Part shown: in pieces, positions 52,201 through 57,912 of the stretch
How positions within the stretch are numbered: the first letter of the stretch is position 1
Layout: each line of letters opens with the position of its first letter
NCBI RefSeq assembly: GCF_000003815.2
Contig: NC_049987.1
Location: forward strand, 22,834,519-22,894,346
Reading direction: 5' to 3'
DNA: 59,828 bases
From: Branchiostoma floridae
Taxonomy: Eukaryota > Chordata > Leptocardii > Amphioxiformes > Branchiostomatidae
Made by a program: the position numbers and the translations under genes
The notes under the pieces: model-generated
The model's input: the letters and a program-made list of their open reading frames with translations, nothing else
The model's database searches: none
Told to the model about the DNA's origin: nothing

Positions 52201-54308
52201 TGACTAGCTGTCCATAGATTATAATACATTATTAAATACTGTTCAGGGAAAGCAGTGGAAGATGAACTACATTTCATTTGTCAATGTTCACATGATTACA
52301 ATTCTGAAAGAAACAAACTTTTCCTTAAAATCCGCAAAACTTTCCCAAGCTTTTATCACCTTACCGACCAACAAAAATCAATCTTCTTGCTTAAGTCATC
52401 CAACCCTTTATCTATGACAATGTAGGACAATTCATCTCCCACTGCATACGGAAAAGAAGTCAAACCCATCAAATAGCTTAATATATTATAAGTAGAAATA
52501 GATTTAGATTAGACATTCTTTCCCTTTTGATTTATCTATGAATATCTTTTTCCTTCTTTGTTGAGTATGATTATGTATACATTCAGTCAACTACTGTAAA
52601 TGTATTTAAGTTCGCGGGGATTTAATTTCACGGTAGCGGGAAAATGGACTTTTCCCGGTGGTTTTAAGTTCGCGGTAGCGCCATGCACTGTAGTCTCTTA
52701 CTGTTATGGAAAAATGTTCGCGTTTTTTTTTAAATTCGCGGTGAAGCGGCTACCGCGAAAACCGTGAAAACCGCGAACATTAATCCACCGCGAACATTTC
52801 TGCATTTACAGTACTTTGTTTGCAATTAGCCCTTGGGCATAAAATTTGCAATAAAGATTATTATAATCAATTATACCTAAGTAGTACTACTTTCAGGAAG
52901 GGGGTGTCTTCCACCTACTAGGTCCAGGAGAAATCCATCAAAAGGATCTTGGAATGCATATTCATCTCTTGAATGTCTAGAGATGATTGCTCTTAATTGA
53001 GTATCTTGAGATCAGTGTTCTTACCTGAATGTCTTGAGATATGTGTTCTACCTGAATGTCTCGAGATGTGCTCCTTACCTGAATGTCTTGATACAGTGTG
53101 TTCTTACCTGACTGTCTTGAGATGTGTACTTCTCTGAATGTCTTGAGATGTACTCTTACATGAATGTCTTGAGATTCGAGTACTTAACTACCCGAATGTC
53201 TTGAGATGTGCTCTTAGTCTTACCTGAACGTCTTGAGATGCGTGTACTTGGCCTCCTCCTTGAGCATGTACATCTTGACGATGGGTTCCCTGACGGATGG
53301 CGGGTTGGCCATCATGGACCCCATGGTGCTGGCTGAGCCTCCTCGCGAAACGTTAACCGGCTCCAAACCGCTTCCGTCTGCCTCAGAGTCTCCTCTGTAA
53401 AAAACATTTCTGAATGACGTGCAACGGCCAAGTTGGTAGCTATATAGAGTGTTCATCTTTAAAATCTAGCACACCTTTACCAAAGACAAACACATGTACT
53501 TTCAATCTACTACTGTCATGTCCAGACTACATATATATATATATATCAAAGTCTCTCATATCTTCGTATTTAGGCCAATACATTTGTAATGCTCTAAAAA
53601 AGAGAGAATCTATTGTACAGTAACAGACCAACTTGTTAAACTTGCATATTACACTATGTCAATACGCCATTTATGTTCACATTTCTATACATGTATGTAG
53701 TTATAGAACTTAGATGAGTATCATTGTATTAATTAACTTGTTACTGTTGCCTTACAGTTGTACCATGTACAAATGTTGTGTAATAAAGTTCATTCATTCA
53801 TTCTTTCATTCAGTACGCAGGTCCTGAGTTTGATCCCCGAGCAAGTCGTAACAAAGACTTTAAAAATGGTACATAAAAGCGCGGTGTGAAGACTATCCGA
53901 CTGCTGCCTACCCCCGTGTCAGGGATCCCAGCAGCAGTATAATCAAAAATGGATACTATTGTATCATACTACTTTCTGTGGATGCTTACCGGTAGCATTT
54001 TTTCATTGTCTATAGGTACAAATACATTCGGGAAAGAGTATGGTAGTTGGATCCACAGACCACTAGCCCCTTGCTGTAGTGTATGCACAAACTTGTGTGG
54101 CCCAGGGATACAGACTCTGAGATAGAGTTTGAAAGAGCTGTCTTCTTTAATATGTCAATCAGAATGGCTACCCACTCGGCCACAAGGTGTGCCAATCCCT
54201 GATCATGAAGTACTCACAAGTCCTGCTGTGATGCAAGTGATGCGGCATCATCAAACGACAGGCTGTCGGCAAAGTTGTCCTCAAACCCCTCTGTCACTAT
54301 CTCTGCAG
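20647..54308 (-). CDS. OCRL/INPP5B: Inositol polyphosphate 5-phosphatase, OCRL/INPP5B type (N terminus missing)
   Basis: Eighteen minus-strand exons: 54308-54218, 53394-53224, 52016-51915, 51129-51015, 50030-49914, 48018-47840, 32016-31905, 30719-30610, 30018-29883, 29197-29087, 28273-28205, 27840-27744, 26800-26565, 25264-25154, 24588-24504, 23753-23626, 22015-21904 and 20774-20647 (TAA at 20649-20647). All have GT-AG borders and matching phases, totalling 735 residues. The family removes the 5-phosphate from PI(4,5)P2 and related lipids on endosomes, Golgi and cilia. Seen here: a linker with GFEDNFADS, then the catalytic domain, ASH domain and a RhoGAP-like domain. Residues resemble both vertebrate paralogues, as expected of a single pre-duplication gene. 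The first exon found starts in phase 2, so the N-terminal PH-domain exons are upstream, possibly in or beyond the gap at 54986-55455. The first acceptor could instead be 6 bases further in (exon starting 54302). Confidence 0.95.
21478..21884. mobile_element. TAGCCTGG MITE, copy 1
   Basis: The ends TAGCCTGGATACCATACCCC and GGTTTGGTAACCAGGCTA form imperfect inverted repeats of about 38 bp. The sequence is about 95 percent like 46673-47089 by eye. It ends 20 bp from the 5' splice site of exon 22015-21904. I found no clear target duplication for this copy. Confidence 0.85.
22179..22228 (-). ncRNA. Hammerhead-ribozyme-like motif (left arm)
   Basis: Minus-strand mirror of 22310-22359 in the opposite arm: an 8-bp stem I, CUGAAGA core, 6-bp stem II, GAAAC and an AUC triplet. 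See that entry for the pairings. Confidence 0.5.
22310..22359 (+). ncRNA. Hammerhead-ribozyme-like motif (right arm)
   Basis: Stem I pairs 22310-22317 with 22352-22359 (8 pairs, one G-U). The core CUGAAGA at 22318-22324 fits the CUGANGA consensus. Stem II pairs 22327-22332 with 22337-22342 around the loop GGAG. GAAAC at 22344-22348 is followed by the NUH-type triplet AUC. Stem III is almost absent, and there is one extra A between core and stem II. Both deviate from a full hammerhead, so activity is unproven. Confidence 0.55.
23457..23553 (-). pseudogene. Partial duplicate of exon 23753-23626
   Basis: A copy of the 3' part of the RhoGAP exon, encoding [18 protein letters not shown], with an intact CAG|GTAAGG donor at 23457/23456. 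The 5' part and the acceptor are not recognisable. It sits 169 bp downstream of the complete exon. If spliced in, it would repeat about 30 residues. Confidence 0.8.
23994..24130. repeat. Dispersed repeat shared with 26343-26517
   Basis: Begins CTGTAAATCCATTTAATG and includes TTTGGTAAAATCAGTGG and GGGAAAAAGGGGTTTTAGTA. The second copy is at 26343-26470. A further shared block, TCAGCAGCTTATTATT, lies at 24343 and 26490. Possibly an old insertion or an intragenic duplication. Confidence 0.7.
24638..24672 (-). repeat. Partial copy of exon 24588-24504 start
   Basis: On the minus strand, TATAG|AGGAAGAGTTGTTCC continues to CAGCAGCCAG. It repeats the acceptor and first eight or so codons (E-E-L-F-Q-Q-P-G) of the next exon, about 60 bp upstream of it, then ends in CCAG|GTTAAG, a donor-like sequence. 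The copy is too short to be a functional exon by itself. Confidence 0.65.
25012..25180 (-). repeat. Tandem copies of the 5' splice site of exon 25264-25154
   Basis: The unit is exon end plus donor: CATGCACTGTGCCAG|GTAA followed by ACAAACAAAC. The genuine junction is at 25154/25153. Four more copies follow toward 25012 at intervals of about 30 bp; most keep CAG|GTAA, CAG|GTGA or CCG|GTAA. Confidence 0.85.
25313..25624 (-). repeat. Retroelement 3'-end repeat, copy 1 (truncated by gap)
   Basis: Contains TTTATTTATTGGTTTGGC, then ACACAGCCAGGGCTGCCCAA and GGGCTAGCCCTGCTGAC, followed by AT-rich sequence up to the N gap at 25625. The (TTTA)n end marks the 3' tail of a retroelement on the minus strand. 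Matched by 36600-36866 (opposite strand) and by 32312-32440. Confidence 0.75.
25625..25724. other. Assembly gap (100 N)
   Basis: Run of 100 N at the edge of the retroelement repeat. Confidence 1.
26002..26342. mobile_element. CTCTAGCCAGC inverted-repeat element, copy 1
   Basis: Ends CAGGGCTCTAGCCAGC and GCTGGCTAGAGCCCTG. The interior has a GAGATCATCGTATGCGAAAG block and is nearly the same as 31542-31882. No target duplication was seen at this copy; its right edge abuts the dispersed repeat starting 26343. Confidence 0.8.
26565..28273 (-). CDS. OCRL/INPP5B: Phosphatase exons 11-13: ASH domain
   Basis: Exons 28273-28205, 27840-27744 and 26800-26565 encode the ASH (MSP-like) beta sandwich: [25 protein letters not shown], then [16 protein letters not shown] and [14 protein letters not shown]. 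In vertebrate homologues the ASH-RhoGAP unit binds Rab GTPases and F&H-motif adaptors such as APPL1. Confidence 0.93.
26821..27031. mobile_element. TACTGTAAAT MITE, copy 2
   Basis: Ends TACTGTAAATGCAG and AAATGCATTTACAGTA, with TTCGCGG/CCGCGAA subterminal repeats. It begins 21 bp upstream of the acceptor of exon 26800-26565 on the gene's strand. Inverse orientation to copies 1 and 5. Confidence 0.85.
27410..27565. repeat. (TG)n microsatellite
   Basis: Interrupted TG dinucleotide repeat of about 155 bp within a phosphatase intron. The open frames across it are not genes. Confidence 0.95.
28367..28653. mobile_element. Fold-back element with hammerhead-like motifs
   Basis: Arms of about 130 bp are near-perfect inverted repeats starting CTGAATAAAGAGACTCTTTT. 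The left outer edge carries an unpaired segment whose complement reads TACCAACCTGACGAAAC, nearly the same as TACCAACCTGATGAAAC at 36472. Each arm has a hammerhead-like core. Possible short flanking repeat AACAGTT. Interpreted as paired inverted terminal repeats of a Penelope-like element. Confidence 0.8.
28408..28450 (-). ncRNA. Hammerhead-ribozyme-like motif
   Basis: Minus strand: stem I UUACC/GGUGA (28450-28446 with 28412-28408), core CUGAAGA at 28445-28439, stem II GGUAAC/GUGACC with one mismatch, GAAAC, then GUU. It has the same extra A after the core as the other copies. The other arm (28565-28607, plus strand) has core CUGAGGA and a perfect stem II, but AAAAT replaces GAAAC, so it is probably dead. 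Confidence 0.5.
29087..32016 (-). CDS. OCRL/INPP5B: Phosphatase exons 7-10: second half of 5-phosphatase domain
   Basis: Exon 32016-31905 encodes WVGDLNYRL, with the catalytic Asp and Asn. Exon 30719-30610 encodes [16 protein letters not shown]. Exon 30018-29883 encodes the signature PAWCDRVL and [13 protein letters not shown], with the catalytic Asp-His. Exon 29197-29087 encodes the start of the linker to the ASH domain ([20 protein letters not shown]). All catalytic residues expected for the family are present. Confidence 0.95.
30137..30177 (-). ncRNA. Hammerhead-ribozyme-like motif (left arm)
   Basis: Minus strand: 3-bp stem I CUC/GAG, core CUGAAGA, stem II GUCG/CGAC, GAAAA, then UUC as the NUH-type triplet. 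Weak stems. Confidence 0.4.
30383..30423 (+). ncRNA. Hammerhead-ribozyme-like motif (right arm)
   Basis: Mirror of 30137-30177: CTC at 30383-30385, CTGAAGA at 30386-30392, stem II, GAAAATTC ending 30420, and GAG at 30421-30423. Confidence 0.4.
31542..31882. mobile_element. CTCTAGCCAGC element, copy 2, with 18-bp flanking repeat
   Basis: Same family as 26002-26342. It is flanked by the 18-bp direct repeats 31524-31541 and 31883-31900, which differ at one base (GTACACAGT then C or A, then AAGGAAAC). The right copy lies 4 bp beyond the 5' splice site of exon 32016-31905, so insertion occurred within the first 25 bases of that intron. Confidence 0.8.
32060..32634. mobile_element. TAGCCTGGGTACC element, 9-bp TSD
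   Basis: Ends TAGCCTGGGTACCATC and GATGGTACCCAGGCTA, with flanks CCAATCATC and ACAATCATC (8 of 9). Part of the retroelement 3' repeat (32312-32440) is nested inside. It lies at the start of the large phosphatase intron on the acceptor side. Confidence 0.8.
32312..32440 (-). repeat. Retroelement 3'-end repeat, copy 2
   Basis: TTTATTTATTTATTGGTTTG then CACAGCCAGGGCTGCCC and GGGCTAGCCCTGCTGAC. A short copy nested in the 32060 element. Confidence 0.75.
33015..33203. mobile_element. AGGGCTCGAAAT hAT-like MITE, copy 1
   Basis: Ends AGGGCTCGAAATAC and GTATTTCGAGCCC. The interior is rich in CCTGCA/TGCAGG palindromes and related to 54433-54751. The flanks match at 5 of 8 positions. Confidence 0.75.
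34019..34148. mobile_element. Short MITE TACTGTAATTCC
   Basis: A 130-bp hairpin with perfect ends TACTGTAATTCCTGATTTTT and its complement, and TA termini. Intron 1 of the esterase gene. Confidence 0.85.
34524..34685. mobile_element. TACTGTAAAT MITE, copy 3
   Basis: Ends TACTGTAAATGCATTC and TTTTACAGTA, with TTCGCGGGG subterminal motif. Shorter than the other copies because of an internal deletion near 34640. Intron 2 of the esterase gene. Confidence 0.85.
35835..36250. repeat. Two-copy repeat with GC-rich hairpin, copy 1
   Basis: Starts ACGTTTGATACAGGTGTTCC and includes CTTTCTGTATCACACAGGC. It ends in a GC-rich hairpin ATACAACACGGTGTATTCC ... GGAATACACCG. The second copy, in opposite orientation, is at 58440-58870. 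Confidence 0.75.
36262..36431. mobile_element. Fold-back Penelope-like terminal repeat
   Basis: Inverted arms GCAGGTAC.TA...GCTTAC.TTTCGA (36270-36305) and TCGAAACGTAAGC...AGTACCTGC (36393-36431). It is followed by GGTTGTGTAAAAATAAATC and TACCAACCTGATGAAAC, also seen at the 28.4-kb element. Only the left arm keeps a full hammerhead-like core. Confidence 0.65.
36286..36324 (-). ncRNA. Hammerhead-ribozyme-like motif
   Basis: Minus strand: 3-bp stem I GCU/AGC, core CUGACGA at 36321-36315, extra A, 7-bp stem II GGUGUCU/AGACAUC around GAG, GAAAU, then GUA. A15.1-U16.1-type and U-G pairs could form a minimal stem III. Confidence 0.45.
36600..36866 (+). repeat. Retroelement 3'-end repeat, copy 3, next to esterase exon 4
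   Basis: Reverse-complement match to 25313-25600, ending in CAATAAATAAATAAATAAAT. It stops 11 bp before the acceptor of esterase exon 4 (36878), so the element's tail forms the DNA directly upstream of the splice site. Confidence 0.85.
37009..37178. mobile_element. CATCCTCCTA inverted-repeat element
   Basis: Ends CATCCTCCTACGC and GGTGTAGGAGGATG, with GGTCCCCAACGGCT and AGCCGTTGGGAATC inside. A related stretch lies at 45060-45145 in inverse orientation. No target duplication was defined. Confidence 0.55.
37180..39335. other. Esterase intron 4, first part; no gene seen
   Basis: Repetitive-looking AT-rich DNA. GTTGCTAAGGCCGTTGCTATGG-like motifs recur near 38030, 38045 and 38240. No coding signal. 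Confidence 0.5.
39336..39890 (+). pseudogene. Non-LTR retrotransposon reverse transcriptase fragment
   Basis: The frame at 39336-39587 reads [17 protein letters not shown], then [14 protein letters not shown], the RT palm motif of CR1/L2/Jockey-type LINEs. A frame shift follows, then an internal deletion, then the C-terminal block [11 protein letters not shown]...[11 protein letters not shown]-stop at 39760-39879. The catalytic YxDD region is missing. A dead LINE copy in the esterase intron. Confidence 0.85.
39927..41183. mobile_element. CAGTCAAACCTG element (Tc1/mariner-pogo-like)
   Basis: A 1257-bp element with ends CAGTCAAACCTGCCC and GGGCAGGTTTGACTG, TA at both sides, and subterminal GCGACCACCT repeats. 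It is inserted in the LINE copy: RT/C-terminal sequence lies to its left, and a LINE-like 3' end (GGGCCTCACTGTAAAGCAG ... AATAAAAAAAA) follows at 41186-41310. No transposase frame. Confidence 0.8.
41186..41310 (+). repeat. LINE 3' end continuing the 39336 fragment
   Basis: Ends CACCCTGGTTAAAGAAAAC, AGAATAAAAAAAA. By position and orientation it is the 3' UTR and tail of the LINE split by the 39927-41183 insertion. Confidence 0.6.
41311..45490. other. Esterase intron 4, second part; no gene seen
   Basis: Mostly AT-rich. A local duplication TTTCAGGTCATTTGGTTTAA (41708 and 41876, about 167 bp apart) is visible. 45060-45145 resembles the 37009 element. 45392-45475 is a fragment of the GGGTGCAC/AGGGCTCG type. 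No exon found. Confidence 0.5.
45503..45949. mobile_element. TAGGGCTGGGTA hAT-like MITE, copy 1
   Basis: 447 bp. Ends TAGGGGTGGGTACCGGTAC and GTACCAGTACCCAGCCCTA, with perfect 8-bp duplication ATCACTAC (45495-45502 and 45950-45957). The interior has GGTCCAGGTCCGG palindromes. The right duplication ends 14 bp before esterase exon 5 at 45972. Confidence 0.9.
46673..47089. mobile_element. TAGCCTGG MITE, copy 2, 9-bp TSD
   Basis: 417 bp with perfect 9-bp duplication CTCTCTGAC (46664-46672 and 47090-47098). It begins 21 bp after the esterase stop codon, so it lies in the 3' UTR region. Homologous to 21478-21884. Confidence 0.9.
47575..47786. mobile_element. TACTGTAAAT MITE, copy 4
   Basis: Ends TACTGTAAATGCATTTAAG and CTGCATTTACAGTA. 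Full-length copy with TTCGCGG inverted motifs, just downstream of the donor of phosphatase exon 48018-47840. Confidence 0.9.
47790..47855 (-). repeat. Duplicated 5' splice site of exon 48018-47840
   Basis: Minus-strand unit ATACACAAGCACAA|GTATGT then AAATTAGC, present twice, 33-34 bp apart. A third, diverged copy lies near 47550-47572, beyond the MITE. The genuine exon end is 47840. Confidence 0.75.
47840..52016 (-). CDS. OCRL/INPP5B: Phosphatase exons 3-6: first half of 5-phosphatase domain
   Basis: Exon 52016-51915 encodes [10 protein letters not shown] and PPDLYAVG. Exon 51129-51015 encodes [13 protein letters not shown], with the FQE glutamate that helps bind the metal. Exon 50030-49914 encodes [14 protein letters not shown] and [11 protein letters not shown]-like [12 protein letters not shown]. 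Exon 48018-47840 encodes [10 protein letters not shown] and the NSHLAAH signature. These are the conserved Mg-dependent 5-phosphatase motifs, so this half looks catalytically competent. Confidence 0.95.
48057..48464. mobile_element. TAGGGCTGGGTA hAT-like MITE, copy 2
   Basis: 408 bp, inverse to 45503-45949. Flanks are GTAACTAT and GTTACTAT (7 of 8). Begins 38 bp upstream of the acceptor of phosphatase exon 48018-47840. Confidence 0.85.
48725..48895. repeat. GATGAT / AACATTAAGATGATGA microsatellite
   Basis: Compound repeat of GATGAT runs and AACATTAAGATGATGA units in a phosphatase intron. Confidence 0.95.
48990..49813. repeat. 37-bp minisatellite, about 22 units
   Basis: Unit GGGACAGGGATGGATGTGTG plus GATGTTGTTCAGCACCA. 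Most units are more than 90 percent alike. 37 is not a multiple of three, so the array is open in all plus frames and gives long false ORFs. Lies 100 bp from the donor of exon 50030-49914. Confidence 0.95.
50005..50257 (-). repeat. Tandem copies of the 3' splice site of exon 50030-49914
   Basis: Minus-strand unit CTTGTGTTTAG|GTACGGC then TGATCTGATTGGTGGGAA, about 45 bp. The genuine acceptor is at 50031/50030. Five further copies of acceptor plus first codons (V-R-L-I-x-L-V-G) lie upstream to 50257. One copy even keeps GGTGGGAATGATG. Confidence 0.85.
50262..50613. mobile_element. AGGGCTCGAAAT hAT-like MITE, copy 2
   Basis: Ends AGGGCTCGAAATACTGG and AATTTCGAGCCC. The interior has repeated GGGTGCAC/GTGCACCC. 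Flanks CACAACAC and TGCAACAC (6 of 8). A diverged, partial relative lies at 50680-50905. Confidence 0.75.
51205..51615. mobile_element. TAGGGAT hAT-like MITE with nested insertion
   Basis: Ends TAGGGATATGTACCGGTAC and GTACGCATCCCTA, with perfect 8-bp duplication ATTGCCAA (51197-51204 and 51616-51623). Related to the TAGGGCTGGGTA elements. A CAGTCAAACCTG element (51341-51518) is inserted in it. Confidence 0.85.
51341..51518. mobile_element. CAGTCAAACCTG MITE, nested
   Basis: Ends CAGTCAAACCTGTCTATAG and AGGTTTGACTG with flanking TA. Another left end (CAGTCAAACCTTCATTC) lies at 51644. Confidence 0.85.
52592..52813. mobile_element. TACTGTAAAT MITE, copy 5
   Basis: Ends TACTGTAAATGTATTTAAG and CTGCATTTACAGTA; TTCGCGG motifs inside. 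Confidence 0.9.
52996..53246 (-). repeat. Tandem copies of the 5' splice site of exon 53394-53224
   Basis: Minus-strand unit ATCTCAAGACATTCAG|GTAA plus GAGCAC, about 28-30 bp. The genuine junction is at 53224/53223. Seven further copies extend to about 53000. Four keep CAG|GTA; the others have lost the GT or read CGG|GTA. Confidence 0.85.
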
Positions 54309-54432
54309 CTGCAATACAGTCACAAACAATCATGTCAGTCTATAAATTAATAGGTAAAGCCACACCAATTCAATTTGTTGGTACTCGGATTTTTTAGGAT
54401 GCCAACCAGATCTCATAAAAGCAATGGTCAGT

Positions 54433-54751
54433 AGGGCTCGAAATCCTTTTTTCTGCATACCTGCACCAGACAAATTTTACCTGCACCACACTAAATTTAG
54501 AAAGTATGGATGATAATAAAATTGTTCAGGAACCATTGCTATTTTTTTCTTTTATACGTAATAGGTGGTAACAGTCAATGCAGCTAAAAACAATCCACAT
54601 ACACCTACTAGTACAATGTACATCATACTTTAGGACTATAAAACCCAGTACATGGAGCAGTGCAGGTTAGGTGCAGGTAGACACCAGAAATACCTGCACA
54701 GCTCCAATTTTACCTGCACTAACCTGCATATGCAGGTGGTATTTCGAGCCC
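54433..54751. mobile_element. AGGGCTCGAAAT hAT-like MITE, copy 3
   Basis: Ends AGGGCTCGAAATCC and ATTTCGAGCCC; flanks TGGTCAGT and TGGTCAGG (7 of 8). The interior is homologous to 33015-33203 in inverse orientation (CTGCATATGCAGGTGG). Confidence 0.8.
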
Positions 54752-54985
54752 TGGTCAGGGAGGAAAACTTGAACATGAACGTATTCACTACATAAAACCA
54801 AGTGCACCAAGGCATAAACCTGGTCCTTGGGCTTCATCTTCATTATAATTTATGTTTTTTCCAGTTAAGCATATTTCTTTTTAAATCCAAATTAAATTTG
54901 TGTGGCCTAAAGGTAACCATAGCCTTTTTGAGGCCGTTGTCCACTGTGTCTTTAAGCCCCCTTTACAAATCAAGAATTTTAGGTC

Positions 54986-55455
54986 NNNNNNNNNNNNNNN
55001 NNNNNNNNNNNNNNNNNNNNNNNNNNNNNNNNNNNNNNNNNNNNNNNNNNNNNNNNNNNNNNNNNNNNNNNNNNNNNNNNNNNNNNNNNNNNNNNNNNNN
55101 NNNNNNNNNNNNNNNNNNNNNNNNNNNNNNNNNNNNNNNNNNNNNNNNNNNNNNNNNNNNNNNNNNNNNNNNNNNNNNNNNNNNNNNNNNNNNNNNNNNN
55201 NNNNNNNNNNNNNNNNNNNNNNNNNNNNNNNNNNNNNNNNNNNNNNNNNNNNNNNNNNNNNNNNNNNNNNNNNNNNNNNNNNNNNNNNNNNNNNNNNNNN
55301 NNNNNNNNNNNNNNNNNNNNNNNNNNNNNNNNNNNNNNNNNNNNNNNNNNNNNNNNNNNNNNNNNNNNNNNNNNNNNNNNNNNNNNNNNNNNNNNNNNNN
55401 NNNNNNNNNNNNNNNNNNNNNNNNNNNNNNNNNNNNNNNNNNNNNNNNNNNNNNN
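54986..55455. other. Assembly gap (470 N)
   Basis: Run of N between the first recognised phosphatase exon and the left flank repeats; an N-terminal exon could be hidden here. Confidence 1.
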
Positions 55456-55596
55456 AGAATCTAAAAGGCAGTTACTTGGAAATCTTGGCAGTAGGTGGTC
55501 AATGTTATCTGTGAAATGCATTGAGAAGTTGTAGAATATAATGCGAAGACAAAGGGTTTGTGGTTTTTACTATGGAATGGAATGTATGTGTACGTT

Positions 55597-55704
55597 ATGG
55601 CCGGCTACAAACTGTGTAAAATGAAACCGTGTCTCTACGATTTACGGGAGATGAAGAAGGCCTGCTTACGCTTTTTGGGAGAAAGCATGGAGACCGTCAC
55701 ATAG
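55597..55704 (+). CDS. Short open frame, 35 codons, unrecognised
   Basis: ATG to TAG, reading MAGYKLCKMKPCLYDLRE onward. The composition looks more protein-like than the flanks (ordered Lys/Arg/Leu/Cys use), but there is no domain, no splice support and no homologue that I recognise. Confidence 0.2.
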   Translation: MAGYKLCKMKPCLYDLREMKKACLRFLGESMETVT

Positions 55705-55924
55705 GAAGGTGCGCCGAAAAAAGTGATATAGGCAGTAGCTGTATTTTAAAAGTATTCTATCATCCATCCTTTCTTGTTTGTGCACATGACAGAAACTGTC
55801 CTGTCCATTCATTTCCATGGACAAAGCAAATACCTTTCATTGTCTTTTGAAGATAAAGACTTATATTGACTGGGCTAAAATCGACTGTTGCATCAAAATA
55901 TCAATAAAATAACACATAAAACAA

Positions 55925-56041
55925 TAACGTTGACCACATCAACGCCGTCATTGGTGAGATCCACATAAATGATCTTCACATCCCCAGCGAACACCTCCAA
56001 AATGTGATGGCTCGTGTCGTCACGGAATGCTCCTCCTCAGG
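55925..56041. other. Coding-like island, strand uncertain
   Basis: Plus frame reads HINAVIGEIHINDLHIPSEH and ends at a good CAG|GTAC donor-like site. The minus frame reads HHILEVFAGDVKIIYVDLTN. Both look protein-like and neither has a convincing pair of splice sites. May be a transposon gene fragment or an exon. Confidence 0.2.
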
Positions 56042-56470
56042 TACATAAAAGTATAACTTCCATTTTGGGCTTGCGACTTGGAACTCATGGAACTTTTCAG
56101 ATGACCCCTTTTCTCTTACCCAATCGTTTTAGTAACCTATCAGTACAAATGGCATGAATCTGCTAACTAGCACCTGCGACCTACCCTAGATTAAATTGCA
56201 GAGAAATCAAGACTTGTGACTCATGGAACTTTCGACATGACCCCGTGCGTGTCTCTCACCTAATCGTTCTCGCGACCTGTCGGTACAAATGACGTGATTG
56301 TGTTAATTACCACTTGTGTCCTTGTTGTGACCTATATACTCTACATTACATCGCTTGGAAAACAAGACATAAAAGTATAACTTCCATTTTGGGCTTGCGA
56401 CTTGGAACTCATTGAAATTCTGACATGACCCCGTGTCTCTTGCCCAAACGTTCTCGCCACATATCAGTAC
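56042..56470. repeat. Diverged tandem repeat, about 160-bp unit, three copies
   Basis: AACTTCCATTTTGGGCTTGC and GACTTGGAACTCAT occur near 56050 and 56378; a middle, more diverged copy (GACTTGTGACTCATGGAAC) is near 56211. Non-coding. Confidence 0.7.
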
Positions 56471-56740
56471 AAATGGCCGTGCCGTGGCGGGAACGCTTTA
56501 TCCGCCCGCACGGGGCTTGTCAGTCAATAGGACTATACGCCTCGCGACACCTTTTCTGTCCGGGATAACATAAAACATGCATAATTTCTTCCTTGGAAGA
56601 GAGACCAAATGCTTATCCCGACAAGAAATTTGTCCAATTTCAGCAGGTAGGATAACAAATCCACCGCCGGAAGCAAATGTATCAATGGTTGCAACAATGA
56701 CGATGTCGTAACATTCTTTGTTTCACAATGCAGTCCACTA

Positions 56741-57912
56741 CATTGTGTATCCCATATGTCTAATGTAAACTCCCTATAAACAATCTCATCAATGACTGCA
56801 AGTTACTGTGAAAAAACAAACCCTGCTTTGTTCATCAGTGTATTGTACCGGTAGTAACTGTTACATGTGCAACCCTTTTAAAACGTGTAATACACGCCCC
56901 TGTATACAATATCATCATTGCCCTTAGTCTACAGATTATCAAATCTTATGGGGAACATGCACACCCCATCATGTATAATGTACTGTCCCTATAAACCATT
57001 TTCTCTATTGCGCAACTATGACCTTTGGGATCACTTCCTGTTGGGACGGGGTAAGCATGAAGCCCATCGGCATGACGTAATATCACCTAAATATAGCACG
57101 ATTGCGTTATACCCACGATTGCGTAATACCTACGATTGCGTAAAACCCATTTTCCACCTACAAACATCCCCTGCAAAACCGTCAAAAGCCACTAAACGAA
57201 AAAAATGCCTCGTACGTTTCTTCTCCTTCTCAAGAACTACCCACATACCAAATATCAGAGCAATCTGTCCAGCCGTTCTACATTGTGTATCCCATATGTC
57301 TAATGTACAGTCCCTATAAACAATCATATCAATGACTACAAGTTACTGTGAAAAACCCTGCTCCACTTCGTACATAAACTTTACGTAACTTTGTCCAGCA
57401 ATGTATTGTACCGGTAGTAACTGTTACGTGTATAGACCCTTTTAAAACGTATGATATACGCCCCTGTATACAATATCATCATTACCCTTATTCTTGGTCT
57501 ACAGATTATCAAATCTTATGGGATACATGTACACCCCATCATGTATAATGTACTATCCCTATAAACCATTTTCTTGTAGTCTTCGATACAAACGTCTGTC
57601 GCAACTATGACCTTGGTGGTCACTTCCTGTGGGGTCGGGTAGGTCCATGCACAACTGCATGACGTAACAACCAACATATAACCATTGCAGTCGGCTTGGG
57701 CATGAGCATTACGTCAGTACCCAAATATAGAACCATTACGCCATTACACCCAAATATAGCCACACTGGTTTACTGCCGGACCTATTTTCCAACTACAAAC
57801 ATCGCCGGCAAAACCGTCAAAAGCCACTAAACGAAAAAATGCCTCGTACGTTTCTTCTCCTTCTCAAGAGCTACCCACATACCAAATATCAGAGCAATCT
57901 GTCCAGCCGTTC
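56741..57912. repeat. 540-bp-period tandem duplication
   Basis: CATTGTGTATCCCATATGTC starts unit 1 at 56741 and unit 2 at 57281. Each unit ends with CAATCTGTCCAGCCGTTC. Unit 2 has an extra stretch of about 90 bp. The downstream part (58040-58350) resembles 12870-13200. Confidence 0.8.
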
